Assembly: GCA_039000515.1 (NCBI GenBank) | Contig: JBCFYV010002255.1 | Span: 22,055,963-22,119,962, forward strand | Reading direction: 5' to 3' | Length of the DNA: 64,000 nucleotides | Source: Timema cristinae | Taxonomy: Eukaryota; Arthropoda; Insecta; Phasmatodea; Timematidae | Program-made: the position numbers and the translations under genes | Part shown: positions 55,561-64,000 of the stretch, one piece after another | Position numbering within the stretch: position 1 is the stretch's first letter | How the letters are laid out: each line of letters opens with the position of its first letter | Notes under the pieces: model-generated | What the model was told of the DNA's origin: nothing | What the model saw: only the letters and a program-made list of their open reading frames with translations | The model's database searches: none

Positions 55561-56211
55561 TTCATTTACAAATTAAATATCTTGAAAAGTCAATGTCATT
55601 AAAAACTTTAAGGCAAAAGTGTGTTTTTGGGTAGAATAAAGTTCTGCTAAAATAAATCCTTAGTTTGCATTAAAAAAACTAGTTGACATTGAAATAATCT
55701 TGAAGATGTCCACCGAACAAAAAATAGCTAGAGCTGTTCGTTCTCTTTCCCCCATAAAAACAAAAATAAATCTGTATGTAGAAATATTTTAATGCTTAGT
55801 TTTCGTAATAGTTTGGTGTCTCAATTTAAATGCCTCACCCGGTATTTAACCAAGTCTTGCTACCGATTAAACGCAGCCACGTCTATAACCTCATTTATAT
55901 ATATATATAATATATATATAAAATATGTTTCGTTATATATATATTTATCCACACAATTAGTTTCAACAGGTTCAGCTTATCGCGAAATTTGAAAATTCAT
56001 TTTTAATTCATTTAAAAAGTTCCTGTCCTAATATTGTTGTTTTAATTGCATTTCTACTGAAGTAATATATTTTATTTGGTTGAAAAAATGTAATAAAAAC
56101 TTCCATAATAGCTCAAGATACTCTAACGTTGTCTAATTAGTAATTTCGGATCTATTTGGCAAAGCTTGTGTCACCTTAACAAAATAAAAAGAGATGGAAT
56201 AAATTGTAGTA
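55561..56211. other. AT-rich stretch
   Basis: Nothing recognised. TA runs lie around 55895-55945. Confidence 0.35.
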
Positions 56212-56685
56212 GTTCACCTCACCAGCTCTCTTATATATGTGCTGATAACATTTCCCCTCGTCCTCTGACGAGTATACACACTTTATCATTTACGCACAGC
56301 TAGATAACATTGACCTACATTTCAAAACAAACCTTTTCTTATTTCCTAATCTAGATACACATATGATTCCACGGCCTTTTTTAATTTAAATCCTTAAAGA
56401 AATATATTTACAGATCGTTTTTAAGAATAAACTAAATAGTTTGAGTTGTAAACGATTTGAAATAAATACTTTTACAAACAATGAAAATTTTTTGAGAATA
56501 AAAAAAAAAAGACTATTTTTTGAATTATCTAATAATTTATGGTTCTATTTTCAATATTATAACTTTAAAACTCGCCAAATAAAATGTAAATACATTAAAA
56601 TTGGAAATACTGTCTTGATTTGCCACTACGTCACAACGTCTGAAGCAAAACGGAGTGATTTATAAATAGTTTCATCGATACTCAT
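56212..56685 (+). mobile_element. Family E, 5' truncated
   Basis: It begins within the family at GTGCTGATAACATTTCCCC and continues through CTCTGACGAGTATACACAC. It matches the 3' half of the 54.1 kb copy up to a CACTACGTCACAACGTC region. Confidence 0.65.
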
Positions 56686-57181
56686 GTTTTTGGTTGCATG
56701 CACTTCCCGCGGAAGTCTGTGGTTCACGATTTGTAAAAACAGGAGTTTTTTTTTTATTGTTGCTATTGTTGTAGTTGTAACATTTGATATTAAATCAAAG
56801 CAATCAGGTCGTTTCCTGGCATGGGTAACGAAAGGGGGCTATAAATAAAATACGGAGGATTTGAGTCGGTTTTTTTTTGTTCTTTTGCACACTCATATGG
56901 GCTATATACCATATTATAGACAATAATTTAAGGTTAAATATTTTCTATAGTTGAATCATCATAATAAAAGGTTTTTTTTCCAATTAAATTAAATAAATGT
57001 ATTTTATCGTTCTAACATTGATTAGAATTCACTTTTTTTTTAAATCTACAATTAACCAAACTTACATCAATTTCAAGAGTGACGGTTGCAAAGCTCCTGA
57101 CTTGGCGTATGATTATAAAAGTTCTATGGACTGCAATATCAGTATTTCTTATGGTAGTCCAATTAAAATAAGTATATTTAG
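56686..57181. other. AT-rich stretch
   Basis: Frames on both strands at 56997-57203 overlap each other and show no domain. No gene is called. Confidence 0.35.
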
Positions 57182-57428
57182 TTACCCGCTTAGGTGACCA
57201 CATGGTCTAAGGAAACACACAAGTAATAGACTGGACTGTCTATGACAGGGGATTGAGGTTCGAATCCAGTTCGAGAGTACTAAGAGTGTTTTTTCTAAAA
57301 TGTTTTTTTTTACTTTCCCTCAAATCCAATGCGGGTACACTTCCTCTAAATTAATCTTCCTCATTCTTAACTCGTAATTAGTACATATGTGTATAACAAG
57401 GAGGGGTAGTAAGACGTGGTGCTAAATA
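57182..57428 (+). mobile_element. SINE-A, full length
   Basis: Head ACCCGCTTAGGTGACCACAT, B-box GAGGTTCGAATCCAGTTCG, and tail GAGGGGTAGTAAGACGTGGT. Confidence 0.85.
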
Positions 57429-58049
57429 AACTTAGTAATAGAAACAATAAAAAATAAAAAATAAGTAAAATTAATCCATAGCAACTAAAGTATTAAAACT
57501 CTTAAGTAAATACTAATAAGATTTAAAACGATAAGATTATGTTAGAACTATTATTTTTTAGATATCAATAAAACAGGTTTTTTAACACACTATTTTATAT
57601 CGGAACTAAAGATAGGATAATGGCATATTTTTCTAAACATGGAACAAAATGCTGGGTAAAAGATCAATAAATAAACACGTGTGTTCAAAATGAAAGCACC
57701 CGTGCAGATAATTACACGCAAACACTAATTTATAATGTAAAGTAGGCTATTATAAATAAATGGTTGCGTGGATATTCCACGATAGGAAAAAAAAAAGAAA
57801 AAAAAATAGTATTATGGCAGGAATTTCAATCTAGCTTGGCGTGTGAGCAAAAGATTAAATACATAATTTATTCATACACAAACAAACTTTTTTATTTAGA
57901 ATAAAAAAACGGGTTTGTAACAGTACTATTATTATTAATTATAACGAAACCAAAAGTAATAATTCATTAATGGTTTCTATAGATTCTGCTGTTTTTATAT
58001 AATTATTTGTATTTCTTTGCAACCGTTTCTTATTAGTCTATCGAGCTGT
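57429..58049. other. AT-rich stretch
   Basis: Nothing recognisable. Confidence 0.35.
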
Positions 58050-58185
58050 TCACATTATATTACAGTATTGGGATAGGTTAAGAAATGCACCCGCATATGG
58101 GCGAAGGGATAGTGCAAAACCATTATAGGAGAAGCTTAATCAGGACACCCAGCTAGGATTTGAACCTGTAAACCAGACTATGAAC
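58050..58185 (-). mobile_element. SINE-A body fragment
   Basis: GCACCCGCATATGGGCGAAG, then the inverted B-box GATTTGAACCTG and AACCAGACTATGA. Both ends are missing. Confidence 0.55.
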
Positions 58186-58197
58186 AGCTACTTCAAA

Positions 58198-58454
58198 CCC
58201 ACTTCGGTGGCAACGAGGTCTAAAGCACTAGTCTCGTGTTGGACTAGACTACCGAAGACGGGGAGATTGAGGTTCGATCCCATTTGGGTGCACTGACGGT
58301 GTTTTTTTTACCTAAATAGCTTTCCACTCTCCTTCCACACAAATGAAGGTGCTTTTCTTCTAAATGAATCCTTACTAATCGCTAACCAAATAGTGTAATT
58401 AGTACATAGGCGTATAATTTTAATAGGTAGTAAAATGCGGTGCTAAAAAAAAGG
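58198..58454 (+). mobile_element. SINE-A, full length, 9-bp target-site duplication
   Basis: TACTTCAAA occurs at 58189-58197 and 58455-58463. Head CCCACTTCGGTGGCAACGAG, B-box GAGGTTCGATCCCATTTGGG, and tail TAATAGGTAGTAAAATGCGG. Confidence 0.88.
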
Positions 58455-58786
58455 TACTTCAAATATTAGACCTGAAGATGACGTTGTTTAGTGTTTGATT
58501 TCATCATCAACAAATGACCAGTTATTGATGCAGCAATTTTAAGAAGGAACAAGGGACTTCAGATAAGGAGAAATAAATTATAAAACATTATATTTTGCTT
58601 TATTTATACATATTTAATAATTATTGAACATCATTTATCAAAATAAATTTTTCAAATAAGCTATTTCACACTAATTATTAATAGCCTCAAATAACCTAAT
58701 CTAAAAATTGTTTCAACAGAATGTGCTTTAGTTAATTCAACATATTTTTCTTGCAAATATAATATAAACTAAACATATTTAAATTT
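58455..58786. other. AT-rich stretch
   Basis: Nothing recognisable. Confidence 0.3.
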
Positions 58787-59035
58787 GCAATGGCTTGACA
58801 CCTTAGCTAAGTCAGTAGTGTGTCTTTCTGCTGATCTGAGGGTCCCGAGCTCCATGCCTGGCATTGCCGAAATATTTATCATTGATGAAATATGGGTTTC
58901 TACATTTACATCGATGAACTACCGGCTGGGGACTGGATGTTGTGTCTTTTTTCATATTCAAGCTAGTTTGTAAGTCAAGTGCTCATATAATTATTAGTCA
59001 GTTGGTTCGTAAAGTGTATGTTAAATTCCCAGAGT
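58787..59035 (+). mobile_element. SINE-C copy
   Basis: Head CTTAGCTAAGTCAGTAGTG (A-box), GGGTCCCGAGCTCCATGCC (B-box), and a 3' part GCTCATATAATTATTAGTCAG and TTGGTTCGTAAAGTG that matches the 4.15-4.45 kb copy. The 62-codon frame over it is not a gene. Confidence 0.6.
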
Positions 59036-59037
59036 TG

Positions 59038-59125
59038 TTTTAGCACCACGTCTTACTAACCGTTTGGGTTGTACACATATGTTCTAATTGTACTAATGGG
59101 GTAGGAATAAAGAAGGTTAACCTTC
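59038..59125 (-). mobile_element. SINE-A tail fragment
   Basis: TTAGCACCACGTCTTACTAA, GTTTGGGTTGTACACATATG and CTAATGGGGTAGGAATAAAG. It shares an unusual GGGGTAGAATAAAGAAGG variant with the fragment at 60.2 kb. Confidence 0.75.
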
Positions 59126-60217
59126 ATTATTTTCGTAACCTCTATGGGTTTTTTTTTTGTTGAGTTACCGTGACAACGATTGTTAAAAAGAAAAAGAAAA
59201 AAAGTGGATAAGAGAGAAGGAGGAAGAATAAAAAGAACGCGAGGGTTATTTTTCATGAAAAATGTGAGTGCAAATACAAAGGGTTGAATTTATGGTATAA
59301 AGTTTTTCTGTTCCATCAGCGAGCGCCGGTTGGAGTCGAAGACTGGACCTCAATTTTTTTTTCTCTCAAACGGGAAATATTCGTGAGAGAGATGAGCAGT
59401 TTTGTTTATTTTGAAGATCTAGAGGTGTGAATACTGTAGCCATGGTCAGGGAATGATATGCATCTTGTTTTCGGCCCCATCATCTCAAGTACTACAGGGA
59501 AACGAGTGAGATGTTTTATTATTATTGACAATTCAGGACTACTAATTCGCGGTCACCACCAATTAATATATTTTATTTACCTAAAGGCTCTTATTACACA
59601 ATGTTCACAGCTTGGAATTATAAATTATTTTGGTACCAGATAGGTAAGACCTTTTTTTATTATTCACAACTGCCACAGTTAAAATATACATGCACACTTA
59701 TTACTAGAGTCTTAGATGTTTTAAATTTCTGTGTACTTACCATATGATTTTTTAAATGTTTTTTATTTCACTAAAAGCTAAAATAACAACCAACATTTAG
59801 GTAAAAATATTTTTATTGAGGTTTTATTTGATAAACTTTCTTTTTACATTAAGTTCAACCCTTCTTGTGAGATTATTGGTTATTTTCAAGGCCATAATAA
59901 GAGTCCTTTTTACTTGTGAGTATCACTTAGCTCACTGGCGTACATTCTTTTTATTACACTTGTATTTAGTACTACATGACGGGAAGCAGTATTCCTGTGG
60001 ATACACTTCAGAGGGTAAGTTTTCTTGGTAATTATATCCATCTCTACCAGACCACATAAAAATCACAAAAAAAAAATCCTTCCTCTTTACATTACTGCGG
60101 ATAACTTGAGAAGTTAGAGTTTCATTTTTCAGGTGTTCTACCGACTGAGTCTGCTCGATTTAATAATAGGGATTTCTGTTTTCTCTCTCTCCCCTCCCCC
60201 TCCCTTATTCTACTATG
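59126..60217. other. Non-repetitive segment between two parts of a SINE-A
   Basis: About 1.1 kb flanked by near-identical TACTAATGGGGTAGAATAAA on both sides. It contains the micro-exon candidate at 59970-60014 and a short AG/GTAAGA donor at about 59642. No transposon ends are recognised. Confidence 0.35.
59970..60014 (+). other. Candidate 45-nt coding micro-exon
   Basis: It is preceded by a pyrimidine-rich tract and TTGTATTTAG and followed by AGAGG/GTAAGT. Two of three frames are open across the whole exon. One reads LHDGKQYSCGYTSE, which has a zinc-finger-like C spacing at best; another reads YYMTGSSIPVDTLQR. Length 45 is a multiple of 3. There is no homology evidence; splice signals alone support it. 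Confidence 0.25.
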
Positions 60218-60416
60218 TACTAATGGGGTAGAATAAAGAAGGATTAATTTAGATGAAGTTTACCCAAATTTGCGTTGACGGAGATTAGAAAAACATTTAG
60301 TAAAAAAAACTCTTTCAGTAAACTCAACAGTCCTTAAAATCCTAATTTCCCCATCACTGGAAGTTCAGTCTATTGAGTGAGTGATGCTTTGGACTATCTG
60401 ACCACCGAAGCGGGTA
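60218..60416 (-). mobile_element. SINE-A, body and head
   Basis: Body CTAATGGGGTAGAATAAAGA through TTCAGTAAACTCAACAG. The inverted head ends TCTGACCACCGAAGCGGG. The tail is missing and may be the 59.04 kb fragment. Confidence 0.75.
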
Positions 60417-60524
60417 GTGATGAGATTAACATCTCCAGTGTTCCTGGCGGATAGGATGTGTATCAATGAAGACAATATACTTCGTCGTGTTGGGACGGTT
60501 CAAGCGTTGAGTAATAACTGCTGA
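60417..60524. other. Short unique spacer
   Basis: Nothing recognisable between SINE-A and family H. Confidence 0.3.
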
Positions 60525-60972
60525 TTAAGAGCATTCATCATAGCAGGTCCAACTCAACTCCCGGTTCGTGCGAGGTTTGGGAGTAAAAAGAGAATAGAAA
60601 ACACCTAATATATGCCAGAAATGTGTGCATTGCATTCGTATTTGGATGATTACTCGAAATTTTCCACGGTGACGATGGGGGACAAAGTGTCAAAGTTTCT
60701 TGTTAATTACTACAGTATGTCTCTATTATGACAGAATGAAGATTTGTGCACAAAGCTTATCTGTTAAGCCATTCTAAAATGGTCATTTCAGTGCCGTTTT
60801 TATCCAAATATCATTTATATTTGAACAATGTTCAATTTAGGAACGTCTTTTAACTCTTTATCTCCATTAATTTTTAATCATAAATGATCTACGTATAATA
60901 GTGTTGGTGTAAGCTTACGATTTATAGCCGACTGTATCACAGAGTTGATTGACATGTGATGCACTCTCTTAA
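60525..60972 (+). mobile_element. Family H, full length, TTAA ends
   Basis: TTAA at 60525-60528 and 60969-60972. The left end is TTAAGAGCATTCATCATAGC and the right end in reverse is TTAAGAGAGTGCATCACATG, so the ends are inverted repeats. The interior has GACGATGGGGGACAAAGTG and CCATTCTAAAATGGTCATTT. 448 bp, non-coding: the best reference copy of family H. Confidence 0.85.
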
Positions 60973-61137
60973 ATTCCTTCTCTTTCATTCAAACAATGCC
61001 TACAATTTTTATTTATTTATTAGCTAGAGCTTTGACCCTACTCACTTGGTAACGTTTGGATGTCGTGGAAATAAATATATAACTTTCTTTCTTTATTGCG
61101 AAGCATGAAAGTATTTCAATTTTATAACAATAATAAC
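60973..61137. other. AT-rich spacer
   Basis: Nothing recognisable. Confidence 0.3.
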
Positions 61138-61380
61138 TGATTTAGTGGCCGAATAGTCTAAGGCGTTACTATAGTGTTAGACTGGTCTGATAATGACGGT
61201 AAGATCAGGGTTCGAATCCCAGTCGGATCTACTGAAGGTGGTTTTCTTAATGGCTTCCCACTCACGTTCCACGCATAATGCAAGTAGATTTTCTCTAAAA
61301 ATGTTTCCTACACTATCCATACCCCATCAGAGTAGTAGTTATCAGATATGCAGGTCGTAAGATGCGGTGGTAAAAAAAAA
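61138..61380 (+). mobile_element. SINE-A, full length
   Basis: Head GTGGCCGAATAGTCTAAGGC, B-box GGGTTCGAATCCCAGTCGG, GGATCTACTGAAGGTGG, and tail GGTCGTAAGATGCGGTGG plus A-rich run. Groups with the 3.9 and 26.6 kb copies. Confidence 0.88.
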
Positions 61381-61384
61381 TACA

Positions 61385-61560
61385 TGAATTTTTCACTTCA
61401 TTTGAAAAGTTCTTTTTTTCTTTCAAATTCAACCATGCTTATGATTAATATTTTATGTGCTAAATTAAACTAAACATATCTAATGAAACACTATCTAATC
61501 AATTTTTGAAAAATAATATAAACAATTTCTTAAACTATCCCCTTCTATCCCACATTAAGA
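61385..61560 (-). mobile_element. Family F fragment
   Basis: CTTCATTTGAAAAGTTC, CATGCTTATGATTAATATT and the right end CTATCCCACATTAAG. Only half of the palindrome remains. Confidence 0.5.
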
Positions 61561-62658
61561 CTCTTAGAAAAATTGTCGACCATTCGAACTTCCCCTTGTG
61601 GTAGAATTCGTTTTTATTTCATTGCCACATATTTTTTAATCTGGTTGTATTAATTTGAATGCACTTGAAAACCTCCTAAACTAGACACAAATAATAAAAA
61701 AAATATTATATAGCAATGGTGTTATGGTTTGTAAAAAAAAAGAGGGAGAGTGATTCTACTTTTAAACCATGCTTGCAAAAGAAGTGATGAGAATAAGCAA
61801 AGCAAAACGACTTTTAGTGTGTATACTGCTTTGGGTTGTTGTATAACATGCCCTGGGTGGAATAACCGGGTAGGTTACTCAATTCCTTTTGATTACGAGC
61901 TACTTCCGTTCAATTCCAAATACACTAACAAGAGAAACTTTTTCATATTACGGTTTCTTACTGCTGGTTTAGGCTATACATATATATACTTAATGTACTT
62001 ATTACGCTAAATGGCTTGGGAGGAGGAAGGCTTAATTTATAGGAAGTTATAACGGCCGTTTGTATTTGCCCCAGCGTCCTTGGTTTGGATACTGAGCAAA
62101 TTAATATACGGCCTTTTTGCCTTGAATCCATTTGCGTCGGTTTATATCTCAGAGCTAGATTTAAATATTTAAGTGTCATGTAGATTCTCGTTCCCTAGAA
62201 ACGATTATACTGGGTTTCGAATTAAATATAACAAATTAATAATTAGGGTTAATTTACGCTAAAAAAAAAGCTATAAATTCTTCAACAACTCTAAAAATAA
62301 TCTTATATTGTTGCAAATTTATTTTTGGATTTTAAAGTAATTTTAAAATCATCTACAGATCAGGTTATTTAGTATGTTTCTAGAAAATGTCTTGTATAAA
62401 TCTTCTTTGTGAGATATAGATTAAATAATTCCATTGAAGCTGTGTCTATCTAAAATAAGAAACAAGAAAAAAAAGTAATTTGAAATTCTAGTCAATGCTG
62501 TCGGGCGCAAATATTAGAGTGAGAGGGCATACTCGCCAGAAGAAGAGGGAGAGTGTAATCAGCACATAAATAAAATAAATCACAGGGTGAACTAATAATT
62601 TCCTTACATTGTTTTCTGTCCTGTACATTTAAGTCTAATTGGAATAGTGCTTTGAGTG
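61561..62658. other. AT-rich stretch
   Basis: No gene is called. The frame at 61750-62010 has a few plausible residues but no domain, and the minus frame at 61958-62179 overlaps it. Confidence 0.35.
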
Positions 62659-63050
62659 TTAGGTGGGATGGCAAGGTATGCAAGTTAAAGTAAGTGTTTT
62701 TGCAGTTTTTATAGCAAAATATTTTTTGTTCAAAAGAAATAATATTTTTTACTCCAGTGGAAACACATAGGTTAGTTTTCTTCAAGTACTGATTTAAACA
62801 GTTTTTGAATATCTGTTAAGGGTACCCTGGAATTTAATGACACATTATTCTCTTAATTTAAAAAGTTTGTCATCTAATGCTCATGGCAGATATTCCAGAT
62901 TCTATTGATATCACCACGTGAATAAAATTAAACCCTATACTCCTACAGGACCAATATTTTATTTTATTTGGCAAAAAAAAAAAAAAAAGTTTGCTTCAAA
63001 AAATTCAAAAACACTTATCTTAACTCGAGTTTCCTACATCATCACCTTAA
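62659..63050 (-). mobile_element. Family F palindromic MITE
   Basis: Left end TTAGGTGGGATGGCAAGGTA, right end CTCGAGTTTCCTACATCATC then CACCTTAA. Minus-type centre ACCCTGGAATTTAATGACA; the arms are partly decayed. The 97-codon minus frame that overlaps it (62492-62785) is not a gene. Confidence 0.88.
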
Positions 63051-63605
63051 GGGGAATACCTCAGTAAGTGACCGCTAGGACAATCATTCCAAAAAATATT
63101 TAATTTTATGATGTATTATTTCAAAATATGGTTCACACCAAAATAAAGTTGAAAGATTTTTAACAGATTTTCTTTTCTTTGCAAACCTATACTTTGATTT
63201 AAATTTATATAAAAAAAATGTATTAAAATGTGAAATAGGTTTATTTTGAACTTTTTTTTTTTAGCTATGAAAAAATAATTGAAGAAAAAGGGCCCTAGAT
63301 TTAGCCTTTATCTAACGAATACACCAATTTATTGAGTCTCACAACATAAAATGTTAAGATATTTGAGGACTAGCAGCAAGGTTTCCTCCTTACCTTTAGC
63401 AAAGTAGTTTCATAGTTTTCTTTCCCTCTTTCTTATCTACATGAACGTAAGGTGGTTGTAAAGCAGTAGATTTAGAAAACAACAATAAGAATTGTACTTT
63501 AAGCTGTATGACCTAAAAGTGATTGATACTTTCTCGTGGACCGGGGTGGCTGCCTTAATTGCGTAAAGCTAAGATGCAATCTAGTTCTCAAAATAATCTA
63601 GAAGT
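63051..63605. other. AT-rich stretch
   Basis: Nothing recognisable. Confidence 0.35.
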
Positions 63606-63632
63606 CAACAAGTAGGCAACGTCGTTAGGCTG
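63606..63632 (-). mobile_element. Isolated family E terminus
   Basis: In reverse, CTAACGACGTTGCCTACTTG equals the E terminal repeat. No other E sequence is recognised beside it. Confidence 0.4.
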
Positions 63633-63653
63633 TGATTTTTTTTAAAATTGTTA

Positions 63654-64000
63654 TTAAGAACGTTCATCATAGCAAGCCCAACTCAGTTCCCGGCTCCGCG
63701 AGGTATGGGAGTAAAAGGTAAAAGAAAAGATCTAAGATATGTCAAAAATGTGTGCAGTGCATTCGTATTAGAATGATTACTCGAAATTTTCGTGGTGACG
63801 ATGGGGGACAAAGCGACAAAGTTTATTGTTAATACTACAGTATGTCCCTATTATGACAAAATGAAGATTTATGCGCATTTCTTATCTGTGAAGCCATTCT
63901 AAAAATTGTCAAAATACTGTCATTTCAGAGCAGTTTTTATCCAAATATTTAATATTTCAACAATGTTCACTAATTATGAACTTCTTATAATTCTTTACCT
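63654..64000 (+). mobile_element. Family H, cut by window end
   Basis: TTAAGAACGTTCATCATAGC, GTATGGGAGTAAAAGG, GACGATGGGGGACAAAG and GTGAAGCCATTCTAAAAAT, matching the 60.5 kb copy. The 3' end lies outside the window. Confidence 0.85.

Overview
The window looks like gene-poor, AT-rich nuclear DNA of an invertebrate animal. The evidence is a eukaryotic repeat population (tRNA-derived SINEs with target-site duplications, LINE 3' remnants, hAT, Tc1-like and Helitron-like DNA elements, palindromic MITEs), AT, ATT and GT-type microsatellites, and no bacterial gene organisation. I cannot name the species. The Helitron-like element at 6.2 kb and the GACA-bearing repeat at 21.8 kb resemble arthropod repeats, but that is a weak pointer. 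Almost all short open frames here are chance frames inside repeats or AT-rich DNA.

Four kinds of sequence account for most of what can be read. (1) SINE-A: about 35 copies or fragments of a ~250 bp tRNA-Leu/Ser-like SINE on both strands, with at least two subfamilies. (2) SINE-B: about nine copies or fragments of a ~300 bp SINE with an unrelated tRNA-like head, a second T-arm-like module, and the same ~50 bp 3' tail as SINE-A. Several have perfect 11-12 bp target-site duplications and look young. (3) DNA elements that begin and end in TTAA: a ~390 bp palindromic MITE (family F, about a dozen copies or fragments), a ~510 bp family (G) and a ~450-490 bp family (H). (4) Other elements: a ~560 bp TIR family (E), a 1.1 kb hAT with 8 bp duplication, a 0.9 kb Tc1-like element with TA duplication, a Helitron-like element, SINE-C and SINE-D, and two LINE ORF remnants.

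Layout: 0-8 kb SINE-A, H, E, F, G and Helitron-like copies; 8-16 kb SINE-D, complete SINE-B copies, a full-length H; 16-18 kb F, then the best candidate genuine coding exon (minus strand, 17497-17621) with CRE and ETS motifs upstream; 18-27 kb nested SINEs, hAT-like ends, a 62 bp tandem array, an H copy split by another transposon; 27-29 kb featureless; 29-34 kb LINE remnants, SINE-B inside SINE-A, an F copy; 35-41 kb SINE-A, a hAT inserted in a SINE-A, a non-repetitive block; 42-46.5 kb a G copy split by a Tc1-like element and a hAT-like remnant with inverted arms and a Penelope-like tail; 47-54 kb four F copies, SINEs and a TA/TG microsatellite; 54-64 kb E, H and SINE copies, a possible micro-exon at 60.0 kb, and an H copy cut by the window end.

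No complete protein-coding gene is visible. If the exon at 17.5 kb is real, much of the window is likely intron or intergenic DNA. Most calls rest on repeated motifs recurring inside the window, so family membership is well supported while exact borders of old copies are approximate.
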